A stretch of 64,000 bases of DNA from Xestospongia bergquistia. Taxonomy: Eukaryota; Porifera; Demospongiae; Haplosclerida; Petrosiidae. The stretch is from the NCBI GenBank assembly GCA_963965975.1, contig OZ014412.1:2172501-2236500 (forward strand), given 5' to 3'. Under the pieces are notes generated by a model, which was not told the origin of the DNA, did no database searches, and worked only from the letters and a program-made list of their open reading frames with translations. Position numbers and translations under genes: made by a program. Shown here in pieces: positions 11,110-23,665 of this stretch. Each line of letters opens with the position of its first letter. Position 1 is the stretch's first letter.

Positions 11110-11385
11110 CCAGAGGGGTAGGAATGAAGTTTAAGTTGGGGGGACTGACCTTACATTTAGTTGCGTTATATTATTAAAAATCAAAAATGACCAAAAATTA
11201 ATTTATCTGTGGTTAAAAGAAACAAACTCTTTAGCTATTTCTAATAAGTTTATGTTATCAGTATGGTCCTTATGTGTATGTAACAGCATGACATGGTTTA
11301 GTTGTTCTTGGGTCATAGTACTTCGTAGGTAATTTTTTAGTCGGTGTAAAGTTGAAAAAGTGTGTTTCGCTGTAGCAGAAGTCAT
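11110..11385 (-). mobile_element. hAT transposon 3' fragment (dimerisation domain)
   Basis: The frame 11203-11385 on the minus strand encodes SATAKHTFSTLHRLKNYLRS, then TQEQLNHVMLLHTHK and NLLEIAKEFV. This is the C-terminal hAT dimerisation domain typical of ZMYM/TTF-like transposases, ending at a natural stop. About 90 bp further on, a cagaggggtagg terminus at 11110 looks like a hAT terminal inverted repeat (CAG-RG start). The upstream transposase is not present, so this is a 3' fragment only. GC-richer DNA (11460-11560) follows with no supported gene. Confidence 0.8.
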
Positions 11386-11985
11386 TGGTATGGTTAGATA
11401 CAGTCTAATCAGGTTAACACAATAACCACTTCAGTTAAGAGGTTATTGTGTACATAGTCTTGAGTGCAAATCAAGGGGGGCTCAGGCCCCCCTGATTTGA
11501 AGTTGGGGGCTTCAGCGCCCCTGCCCCCTATGTACCGGAAGTACGTGGGCGTTTCCAATCCCGGTTACTTGGTCTATCTCTATACAAACCAAGAATCACC
11601 CCTTGAGAAGGTTGAAAGAGGCGATAAAGCGTTGTTCCTATTTCTTAAAATTTGTCTTGGAATCAAGTCATTAAAAGGTACTTACAATACACCTTTCATT
11701 AATTAACTGAAAGCAACCTGTTTCGTCTAATCCAGATTTGTCTACTAGAACACTCGCTATTCTCAATTCGTCTTTGATATTATTAATAGTTATTGTAGTT
11801 AATTAACTTCGAGCGGTTAATAGTTGAGAAGTATCAACTTAACAGTTTAATACTGAAAAGGCTATTAGGTTTCTCACTAGCTGAAGAGTATATAAGTGAG
11901 GTATAGAGAATATAGGATATGGTTTTGCAAAATACATTACTGAGAGAACTTGGTGGGTTGGAATTTAATAACTTTAATTTATCAC

Positions 11986-13237
11986 TTAAGGTAATAATAT
12001 CTGAAAATTTTTTCAGCTTTTTTTTGATGCAATCATGTGAAGATACTTGTTCTAATAGTTGATTATGCTTTAAAAATTTTTAAACCCTAGTACTTTGCAG
12101 AAATGTAGTTTGATTCCTTAATATCTGCAATATTTGGAGACATCAAATAATAATATTAAAGAACCTAGAGGGCTGAAACTTTTGAAAATTAAAGATGAAG
12201 TCAATTACTACAATTATACGGTTGGATTTATTTCTACAAAAATATTTGACATTTTTACAAAGCTATAAACCTTGCTTACTTTAATCACTATTATTATTAT
12301 ATGTTATACAAATTGTACAAAGAAATGCATCTGTAAAAGTACTATATCTATTGATCGTTTTCGTTCTTGAACTTGTCAGCAGGTTGTTACATTATCCATA
12401 GAATCAAAAATCACAACAACAGTATCTAACAGTGCAAAAGTCACCATCTTGATAACGAATAATCGATTTTCATTAATTAAAGGCAATGAATACACTTAGT
12501 GTCAGGTTATTGATAAGTGACTTTCGCGGGGTTAAAATAGTTAAATAAAATGTATTAATTATTATTGGTATTATTATTATTATTATTATTGTTCGTAGTC
12601 TTATGTGCCTTCATCTCAAAGCAGACCATGCTTTAATAACAATAATAAAAACAATAATAAAAATAGTAATAATATATTTGACTATTTTAACCCCGCGAAA
12701 GTCACTTATCAATAACCTGACACTAAGTGTATTCATTGCCTTTAATTAATGAAAATCGATTATTCGTTATCAAGATGGCGACTTTTGCACTGTTAGATAC
12801 TGTTGTTGTGATTTTTGATTCTATGGATAATGTAACAACCTGCTGACAAGTTCAAGAACGAAAAAGATCAATAGTTAGTACTTTTACAGATGCATTTCTT
12901 TGTACGATTTGTATAACATCTAATAATAATAGTGATTAAAGTAAGCAAAGTTTATAGCTTTGTAAAAATGTCAAATATTTTTGTAGAAATAAATTCATCC
13001 GTATAATTGTAGTAATTGACTTCATCTTTAATTTTCAAAAGTTTCAGCCCTCTAGGTTCTTTAATATTATTATTATTTGATGTCTCCAAATATTGCAGAT
13101 ATTAAGGAATCAAACTACATTTCTGCAAAGTACTAGGGTTTAAAAATTTTTTAAAGCATGATCAATTATAAGAACAAGTATCTTCACATGATTGCATCAA
13201 AAAAAGCTGAAAAAATTTTCAGATATTATTACCTTAA
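11986..13237. repeat. Long foldback element (about 560-bp inverted arms)
   Basis: Arms 11986-12546 and 12675-13237 are near-perfect reverse complements around a spacer of about 130 bp. The outer ends read TTAAGGTAATAATATCTG and its complement, so a TTAA target duplication (Kolobok/piggyBac type) is possible, although TTAA is itself palindromic. No ORF of note is inside. It is a non-autonomous MITE-like foldback. Confidence 0.88.
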
Positions 13238-14483
13238 CTAGTAATAATAATTAATTAACTTTAGTAATAATTGTTCCTAATTAATGAACTATGAATACTT
13301 ATTATAGACGAATTGTGAATAACAAGTGTTCTAGTAGAATCTGGATTAGATGAAATAGGAGTAAATGAACCAGGTATAAATTAATTAATTAGGATTTGTG
13401 TTACTACAATAAATTATAGATCTTATATACAAAGCACATTGAATTTTTTTATAACTTTTGAATTTACTTACTTCCTTTACATGTTATAAAAGCTAAAAAA
13501 AGCTACAGTTTATCTATAGCACAGATATTTCTCATATGAAAGTCAATGCAAATCAGTTAAACATCATATTATAAAATTGTGACTGTACAAATAAAAATAA
13601 AATAAAAATGTGAGGTTTGTGCTCCTCTTCTACTCTTTCTGTAATTATTGGCTCCTGTTAGTGGACTATTCAAAAATTGTCCATTATCAGAAGTAAAATA
13701 AGTATTTTGATAGTACTACTTATAAGTAATGGTGTTTTAAGAAGGGCTTTTTTCCAATCATTTAACACACAGTTTTCAATAATATAGTAGACCTATAGTT
13801 ATCAGATATCCTTTCTTGAAAAAGGAAGTACTGCTTCATGTGTTTTTAAGATAATAGATTGGCATTGTTCTAAACACAACATCTCAATTTTTAGCACTAG
13901 TATTTTAAAAATAAGGTTGCCACAAGTTAAATTCTTTCATATGTCTTGAAAGTCATGTAACAAGATTATAATTAATTGTAAAAGTCATCCAAAGAATAGT
14001 TTAAAAGCACTGTTGTTGCTGTACAGGACTTGATTATTACTTAGTTTTAAGAATGGAAAGATATATATTATGAAATTTCACAAATATGTTTCTTGCGTAA
14101 GAAGTTTTAATTACTACTAATTCATTGCAAAAGTAATAAGATTCATTAGTTGCTATGTGCATTGGCAGTTACTTTATATGTGTAATTTCATCTGTGCATG
14201 GCATGCCAGCTAGAGAATACAATTCAAAATGTTTCATCAATTACTATAATTCTTTTGAAAGTTCATCTGTGGTAAACATTTGATGAGGCAAGTTTTAAAA
14301 AAAATTCAGATGCAATTTTAGGTTGGGTAAAATTGATGACATAGAGACTACATTAACAAATCCTACAGAACCATCTAGCTTCAGCCATGACTCCAAACAC
14401 TAACTGTGTTTTTTAAATATGGCTTATTACATGCATTTCCTTAGTCTTTCTGTTGATCATCAACTCACGGATGCTTTGCCAAT
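13238..14483. other. Intergenic, no gene seen
   Basis: AT-rich sequence between the foldback and the class B receptor. Short frames only. I see neither domain resemblance nor receptor exons. The promoter of the gene at 14484 presumably lies at the right end, but the palindromic site found upstream of other + copies is not evident here. Confidence 0.4.
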
Positions 14484-17400
14484 ATGTTACAACATGAGAT
14501 CATCTTAAGAAACTTTTTTATCACCGTCTTTATTATATGGTCTGTAAAAGGAGCTAGTGAGTTTAAATAATTGAGTATTCATATTTAATATTATGTTAAT
14601 ACAGATATCACAATACCTCCTTCATCAGTATCTACTTCACTTTATACACTGGCTAACTTTACCTGTGTGGGTATAGGAAATACACTATCATGGACAGTAG
14701 GGGGTAAATTACTCACAGATCCATTTAATCAAGACATGGAGATATCAGTAACTACTAATAATATGTCAATTGATGTGTGGTCATCAGTACTAACTATAAG
14801 AGCAATACCTGTTAATAATGGGATGAATATTCAATGTGTTATAATAAGTTCTAATCCATATCGTTTTATTCAGAAAGGAGCTACTTTAAAAATCAAAGGT
14901 ATTTAACTGCTTTGATTACCTTGACCTCATGTTTAACAGGTGTTTCATCTGTTCAAAAATTAGCATTCTTTTTACTTGGATCCTTTTTTTCTTTGATCTG
15001 GTCTCCTCCATCATTTTACTCCAATGATATTCCCCAAGGAAGTATTACATCATATCATGTTCGTGTTATGAGTAAAAATAACTTTGTAATAGTAGATGAT
15101 AATACAACAGGCACATTCTATCAGTTACCTAGTAACCTCACAGTCTGTGATATTTATACTGCTAGTGTCAAAGCTTTCATTGAACAATACCGTTCACTTG
15201 TTACAACTATTACTAAACAATATACTGGAAGTAAGATTCAATTAATTACTATTTTAATGTATTGTTAAGCATGGTAGTGCCTGCTATGTAGAGATGACCT
15301 CTCCCCATTTAAGTTAATTTTGTTGTTATTTAAGCACCTACCTGCCATTATCAAGTCTTCATAGATAATAAGACTTGACATTATTAACTAAAAAACCTCT
15401 TGCAAAAGTGGAGAACTAGAAATTAACTAATTTTAGACCCCTCTTCCGTTTCTATCTCACTATATAGCACAATATTACATGAAGTTTTTGTAATAATGTT
15501 ATGATAACAAAAACCTTTTTAAAAGTGATTGAGAATAGGCTACACAGTGTTTCCTTAACTCAAAATTGTTCATGGATTACGTGCAATAATTTCTTGTAAT
15601 CTAGGTATCAATAATTAACAGCTATATTTCTAAATTATAACTAAACATGATACTACCATGTTGTGAATATTATTAGATGTGTAAATGCTGTTTAGTTGCT
15701 TGTAGTTAATTTGTAGTGCAGAAACCCTATGTTTCCATAAATTATACTTATTATAATTAAGCAAGATCATAATTACAAAAGTCATTCTAAAATTATTTTG
15801 TATGTGCTATAGTTGCATCAGTCATGTCTAATTTAAAGTGCTTTCATTGGTTGCAATGATGCAATGGCAGTTATTTTGTGTGAGTTTGTCAGTTTCAAAA
15901 GTTATATACAGCAATATGTAAATGGAGGGAGTAAACATGTATGAAAATATATATAAATGTATACTGTATGGGCCAAAACAACCATCAAACTAAAAGTTTA
16001 ACATAGATTATTTTTCTTTTTCACAATCTAATATTTCTTGCTCATTTTACTACCAATATAAACAATATCCACAATAACCAAAATATCACGTTTCAAGAAT
16101 TCAGCCATTATAATTACACACTTACTCCACACTAAAATATTCAAAACATATCTTGTAATATACATTGATAAAAAATATTTTTATATACTACACAATCATA
16201 TACTTATAAACAACATTTCATGAATCTTAATATTATTCTCATCATCAAATTTTAATAAACAAATATTGTCAATAAATGGCAAACAAGTAATAAAAAAATA
16301 GATAATGAAAGTGAATGAGGGATAGTCATCCTAAAAAGTAATGAAATAACTTTTAAGGTAAGAATAACATTATACAAATTCACACTAGTAGCTTTGTAAC
16401 TATGTGGATAAGAAGAAATACAATAAGCTACTTACATAGAGTTATATATGAATTTGTGTGTACAATGCATTGTGGATACCTTGTTTCAATGCTCTTGTAT
16501 TGTCACTCCAACATCTACTTTCATTTCTAAATGTTTTTTATTACTTCTTATTTTTATATATCAGATTATTCTACTGATATACTTAATCATACTGTAAAAT
16601 TTAAAAACTCTGGAAACAATTCTATAATACAAGTACAATTTACTATCAATGTAAGGACTATAATTATTATATAAATAATTAACAATAATTTCAATTGATA
16701 TATATTTTCTAGATCAAAGGTTTCCCTCACCTATGTAATAGTACCATATATGGTATAACAAAGGATAATGTTAACAATGAGACAACAACCTATCATCATG
16801 TTTATATTAAGAATGTTACTGATGTTAATGAAACAACAATATATTATAATATAACTGGACTACATCCTTCTCTCAATTATACATTTACTACATATATTAT
16901 GGATTTATTTAACAACATAAAGAATGAATATCATATGACATTTTGTGAGTTATTAAAATTTATATATCTTCCATATTTGTCCTATCACTATAGCAACCTA
17001 TCATGTTCAAGGACTCACTCTACATTACTACTATGATAATGGATCAGTTCTTGTAGAGTGTAGGTTTGCTGAGAGATCTACTGCTGATGGATGTCATGTG
17101 ATATTTAGAGAGTCTTCCAAAGGAGCTGTGAAGTCTATTAATATGAGTAAATCCAGTATAGAGGAGAATACAGTATACCAGTATATAACTCTACCAGTTA
17201 GTGGTAACTATACTGTAACTGCTCATGATATAGTAGATGGTACTATTATAACTAACCCATCTGTTGTGTATCCTCAAGTACTGGAATATATCTTACTACT
17301 ACTATCTCCTACTAAGACTGCTATTGTTACCAGTAAATATTGCACATCACTGCTTTGTGATTATTTCTTGCTAGGTACTGAATTGAGTGATAAAATTACT

Positions 17401-18343
17401 ATTTTATTTTTCTCTATTGAGACATCTTCTCTGACAAGTGATATTACTAGTATTACTGGTATAGTGACATCAGTAGTACCTACAAGTGGTACATCAAGTA
17501 AATATATTGTTAACAAATATATTAATTAATTTGTCAATTAGCTACCAAACAGCCTGTGCTCATTATTACTACTTGTAGTGTAGTAATAATAATTGTTATT
17601 GCTATAATAGTGATAGTCACTGTTTATTTGAAGAAGAGATGTAAGGTTAAAGGTTAGAACAAAAACATTTCGGACTTCATTATATCTTATATATACATGT
17701 GTTCTGTTGATAATAAACAAGATAATGAGAAAGGTACTGCTAACTTTTATGCATTGATTTTAATATATACAGGTCTACCTGCATTAACTAACATCATTCC
17801 AATATCAAATGACATTGAAGAGAGTAGACCATCTATTGACACTTTAGCAGGTATATTTGTTTATATTCTGATCTTGTCATAGTATGAATAATTAAACTCA
17901 CAGAAAGAGATGATCTTATTTCCATACCAGAGCAAAAACAAACATCTTTTATGACCACAAAGTCTCGTGATAAGTCCTTTATGACCACTTCCAATATCTT
18001 TCTGGAATCCCAGTATGATGTCAAGAGACAGAAACATTTGATTAGAAAAGTCTTTAATAAATATAAAATTCATGGACAAATACATGACTCACGTCTATGG
18101 CAACTAGCTGAAGAGATGGCCAAATCTGATCTTGTTCCTCCGGAACTTGCATTCAAGTCACCTTCATTTGAAGATATCTGTGATAACTTTATAGAGAAAA
18201 TGGAATCATGTTCTGATGTAGAATATCATTGCAGGATGTTCCTAAAAATATGTTCTGAATTTAGTGGCAGTCGTATTGCATTTGTTGGTAGAGATATTCA
18301 ACGTGATTTGAGGAGTGAGGGTGTGATCATAAACATAAACTAG
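14484..18343 (+). CDS. Ig/FN3 receptor with class B C-terminal domain (copy 3)
   Basis: Exons 14484-14556, 14605-14898, 14940-15230, 16565-16650, 16713-16944, 16994-17332, 17375-17497, 17542-17652, 17773-17850 and 17904-18343 join in frame to 688 aa. Start ATG at 14484 gives MLQHEIILRNFFITVFIIW, a signal peptide. Ig 25-122, FN3 123-219, FN3-like 220-325, membrane-proximal domain 326-438, stalk to 479, TM within 480-516 (TCSVVIIIVIAIIVIVTVYL-like), cytoplasmic linker, then a domain of about 108 residues (581-688) shared with the copies at 54557 and 60318. Intron 3 is unusually long (1.3 kb). A 24-nt micro-exon present in the other two class B copies has lost its acceptor here (TTG instead of TAG near 17711). 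Skipping it keeps the frame. The donor of exon 8 is GTTAG, weaker than its paralogues. Confidence 0.85.
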
Positions 18344-19184
18344 AACTAAAACTAGTCAAAATTAGAGTACAGTTGATTTAGGATTTGTAATAAAAGTTGT
18401 ATTGTAAATGTATTCTCACCTCCTGTGAATTAGGATTAGATATTTTGTTGCTATGAAATTATTAAAATTTTTGTTACTTGTATTTTGCTCATAGTACCAA
18501 TATTGTCGAATTAATTAACTATTATCTAATTAATTATTAATTTACGAATGAAATTTCATGGAAAACACCATATTACTCGGTCCGTTACAGAGCTGAACAG
18601 TTAAACACACAAGATTCATTTATTATAATATTTCCCATTATTAGTTACAGTAATATTATAATCACTGTAATTAGAGTAATGTTCACATGTTATATTAACA
18701 GATAAATGAGTAGGATATAATGGAGTACAATTAACATCAATAACTTGTATATGGAAGTACTGATGTTAATAAAGTTAAATTCTAGACTTGGAGAAGGTAA
18801 CCATATTACTTGAACACATGTACAGTGTCTCTGTATTAAACTATTCTATTGAATTGTTCTCATCGTATATCAAAGTTAATAAAACATTACTATGTGATAA
18901 ATATTGGTGTTGTTCTGTACAATATAATTATACATTGTATATGGAACAAGCTAGGGCATATTATATAATTTTCATATTAATTTAATATCAATGTAATTTC
19001 ATTTATGTAATAGTGATAGTAACTATGACAAAATGAAAGTAATGAAATCAAAAGGAGTAACTTAACATTTCCATAATTAAACCAAGTTATTTTCTATTTA
19101 AAAAAGAAAACATTTACATTCATCATTCTATATTGAATTCTGTTAACATTTTTTATTATATCACTCAACTTTAGAATGCACAAA
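18344..19184. other. Intergenic between convergent receptor genes, no gene seen
   Basis: The 3' ends of a + and a - receptor face each other here. Only short AT-rich frames are present (for example 18788-18985), with no domain resemblance and no match to family exons. Confidence 0.45.
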
Positions 19185-22100
19185 CTATAGTTGAGGTGTA
19201 GAGTTATCTTCCTCAGGTGTACTAATATTGTCTGGCACATCTTGAATGTATGTGATATGAGAAAGATAAGGATCAGATGAAATAATTTCTGATAGGCTAT
19301 AAGAATTATGTTGAGGGTTCACTGGTTCTTGATATGAAGTGCTATTACTTGTTTGATGACTTTGATCATTCTCTTTTCTAGTAGCTGCTATGTTCGTCAA
19401 GTTTTTGTTGTTAGCTAAAATAATAATAATAAGCTATATAATAAATTACAAACTTTACCAAAACAAGGAGTTTCATTATTGTCATTGAGATGATATTTAG
19501 TTTCAACTGTAATTAATGAGAAAGTGATTTCTATAAATGTCATTGCTATGACAAATTCAGTATTTACCAATAGTTTTATTAACATGGTCTAGTCTTTGAT
19601 GCCTTTGTGGATTAACATTCATCATAACACAAAATCTACTTTCACTATCTTGTACTGCATTAGTTTCTGAAACTGTATGTCTACTGTTATCAAAGGCACC
19701 CAATTTTTCATATGTTCCTAAACTATAACAATTATTATTTGTCAAATAAACAATGTACCTTTATGTTCTTGTTCTTCTCTTGAAACATCTGGTACTTTAG
19801 TACTCTCTTCAATTGTCTGTGATAATATCAAAAATGAAGGATGTCTTAGGATAAGGCACTTCTAGGAATAAAGATAGCTAAGGTTGTATATAAACTTGTG
19901 AATTCAGTAACTAGTATTTAAAAAAACATGAGTCATTTTTCAGTATGTTTAGTTTAAGATGAAAGCTCCATTGCATATAAATATATTAGGAGACAAAAGT
20001 ATATATTGTTACAAACACTTGTAAATATGTTATGTGATAGCTATGTCCATACAACTACCTTTGGAGCCCGAGGCTATAATAATTCAAAAACAACATTGTA
20101 CTTCTGTGTGAGGTAATGTATGATAATACGTACTTCTAATTAAGTATATTACCATTATGTTAAGGTGACCATCAATAACACTATACTGCACTGGAGCACC
20201 ACTAGTGGGTGGAACTATGGGACGAGGTGAAGGAAATCCCACTTCAGCATAATGATTTGTACTTGTTTCTCCCTCTGAAGTATTATTCATTACTAGATCA
20301 TTACGCTCTGAGATAACTGATGTTGTACTCTCCTCTGACGAATTATTACAACTTGGGGTTGTAGGATCACTTGATATGGCATTGCCATTATCTTTAGGTA
20401 TCATTGGCTCTTTCAAAGATTTTGCATCAGTTATGTCATTAGTGGATTGGTTATTGTAGGATTGGATATTATCATATAATGGATTATCTCTAGGTCTGTC
20501 CTATAGTAATAGATAAAGTGATCATGATTGTGATACACACTCAGACTCCAATAAGAGCAATAGTAAATATTATTATCTTCAATTTACATTCAATGTAGTT
20601 TTACAAAGACAAAACAATATGAATATACCAATCAAAATATAGACAATGTTTGCGAGATATTTATATTTTTGATGTAATTTATACCATAGTTACAGTTCCC
20701 TTGACAATAACAACACCATACATAATGTGACATATAGTGATACCATTTATGATGATATAAATAACTCAGCTGTCTATGTCTGACTATCTACATTATTGTA
20801 TAATACTAAGAAATTGGCAACTTGCTACAATTACAGCAAAAAAATTGATAGTAGTACTAATAATTATATAATTAATATAATATAATTAATATAATTTCTA
20901 TAGTAATAATTATATATTAAACATAAATCACAATGATCACTTACATTATTTAGTAGTGTTGATTTCATCATTAACTCTTCAAACTTAGTATCACAAGGAG
21001 TACTAAGATATGTATTGTTTAGTAATAGCAGATCATGTTCACTAAAGCCAGTCATAGTGATGGTATGAGAAGACTCTGATAAGGTGGGTGGAGGTTGATA
21101 CAATATAACATCAGGTGATATAGGCTGTGATGGTGAAGATTGTACTTGAGGAAGTATGGTTGTTTGTTGAAGTTCTCTTCTTAAGCCAAGTAACTATACA
21201 AAAATAGTGACATTTTCAATATTTAAAGTTTGTCATTCTTTATTAACACTAGTAGTAACACAAGACAAAACATCTTTCATTGATCATATATAAGGGATAA
21301 TAAACAGACATATATAACTTAAGAGAAAGTGAATACAATGTATTTACTGTTTATAAAATTGGAAACAGTGTGAGGAAATCATCCATAGCACCTACTACAT
21401 AAACTGTACTTTCAGTGTTCAGTGTATGTATTAACTGTACATACCTCATCATGACTAATATGATAAGGGTCAGGTATTACTGTAGTAAGATTGTCAGTTG
21501 TTGTAGTTAACTGAAGCAGTTCTACATAACTGATATTAAGTGTATAAAATAGTACATCAAAATTAATATCTTAAACATACTTGTTGCTATTAGCTTGTTG
21601 ACAACGTACTATTGTTCTCTCTATTAGTAATAAAAAAAGGATAATTAATAATAGTTAGTTGCTCATACCTTGATTTTGAGTCAAAGATTGTTTGTTCCTC
21701 TTTCGAACAATAAGACAAATAATAAGTAATATTATTATAAACATTATTATCAGCACCATTCCCACGCAAGGTAGAATATATAAATTTTTTGGACCTAGTA
21801 CAATTGGAATATCATAAATATAATGTAACCAATACATCAACATACCATTACGTATTTGACTAGTAGGTTCTACAGATGGTGTTATACCAGTAGTACTAGT
21901 TTTGTAACTGAACAAAAGAAGTATCTCATCACTTGATATAACATCTAACAAAAGATCATGAAGCAGTATGCAATAGTCTCTACATCACTAACTAGTAGAA
22001 GCAACAGTCTCAGTAATAGGTGGCCATGGCAGTATAATATATTCCAGTACTTGAGGATACACAACAGATGGGTTAGTTATAATAGTACCATCTACTATAT

Positions 22101-23665
22101 CATGAGCTGTCACAGTATAGTTACCACTAACTGGTAGACATATATATTGGTATACTGTACTCTCCTCTATACTGGATTTACTCATATTAATAGACTTCAT
22201 AGTTCCTTTAGAATACTCTCTAAATATCACATGGCATCCATCAGCAGTAGATCTCTCAGCAAACCTACACTCTACAACAGCTGATCCATTATCAGAGTAA
22301 TACTGTAGAGTGAGTCTTTGAACATGGTAGGTTGCTATAAGAAATATTGTTCATGATAAAATAATAAATGTGTTAACTTACTAAATATGATATGATCTTG
22401 ATCTTTAGTTTTGTTTAAAGAGTCTGTGATATATACAGTAAACATATAGTTATTAAATGGATTCAGACTAGTAATATTATAACAGATAATGACATCATCA
22501 GTATTAGTAGAAGTGTTTCCAATATATTGAAGATGATAAGTTGTTACAATATTGTTGTATTCAGTTGTACCAAATAACAGACTATTACACAGTCTAGGTG
22601 TACCATAGACCTTGAAATAGTAACAGTTTTATCTAAATTTGGTATAAATTTGATAATGTACCTTTAACTTAAACTGTGATTTGAAACTGTTTTCAGTATC
22701 AGTAAATATTACTGTATAGCTTTGTATTTCAATTGTATAATCTGTAATAGAGTACAATCACTATATTTGGTAATATGTTATGTCAACTTACTTCCTGGGT
22801 ATTCTCTTGTTGAGCTAACATCAATTGATACATATTGATCAGTAAAAGCTGTTACAATAACAGTATAAATATCGCAGATTGTGAAGTTATTAGAAAATCC
22901 ATTATTATAAAATGTATTAGTTGTATTAATATTCACTATTACAAAACCATCTTTGTTCTTAATAATAACACGATATTTTGCAACAATTCCTTGTGGAATA
23001 TCAATAGAGTAAAATGATGGAGGAGACCAGATTACTGAAATATTATTATTTGGCATTAAAATTGTTAAGTTTTCAACTGATGATATACCTAATAAAATAT
23101 GTATAGTTATTATTAGTTTAAATATATTTAAATGTTATTATGTATTGACACAAATGTTTACTATGACACTGTCTATGCTAAAACCTATATACCTTTAACA
23201 GTCAAAGTAACACCTTCTTGTTGAAGATTTAATGAATCAAAACTTATCACACTACATTGAATGCCTATCCCATCATTAATAGCTACTGCTTTTATAGTTA
23301 GTATTGATGACCACACATCAACTGATATATTGTTAGTAGTCACTGATATCTCTCTGTCTTGATTACTGAGATCAGTAAGTAAATTACCACCTACAGTCCA
23401 TGACAATACATCTCCTATACCCTCACAGGTAAAGTTAGCCAGTGTGTAAAGTAGAGCAGACACTGATAAGGGAGCTACTGTGATATCTATAATATACACA
23501 TATAATAACTGAATTATATGTTAAGAATTTATCTTTTATAAACTAATCAATTTCTATAAAGCAACAAATTATTCAAATATATAATCATTTAAACTTACTA
23601 GCTCCATTGACTGCCAAAATTCTCAAAGTTAAGATAAAACTGACCTTCAAAACTACCTCATCCAT
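19185..23665 (-). CDS. Ig/FN3 receptor with long ITIM-bearing tail, class C (copy 4)
   Basis: Sixteen exons join in frame to 913 aa: 23599-23665, 23193-23486, 22792-23088, 22662-22741, 22382-22610, 21993-22334, 21846-21944, 21669-21794, 21581-21620, 21445-21529, 20945-21193, 20153-20500, 19759-19816, 19568-19717, 19459-19506, 19185-19414. The ectodomain is family-standard. The TM (LPCVGMVLIIMFIIILLIIC) is unrelated to that of class A or B. The tail, about 400 residues, is rich in Ser/Thr/Asn/Pro and carries PYHISHDE, NPLYDNI, NHYAEV, VQYSVI (a canonical I/V-x-Y-x-x-I ITIM, encoded at 20174-20191), TYEKLG, NSYSLSEI and HITYIQDV. Such motifs, once phosphorylated, recruit SH2 proteins in animal receptors; that they do so here is inference. 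It lies head to head with the gene at 24882. Confidence 0.85.

Noticed and set aside
11464..11706. GC-richer 80-codon plus frame
   Set aside because: Low-complexity Pro/Gly/Leu start and no domain resemblance. Probably transposon or repeat DNA.
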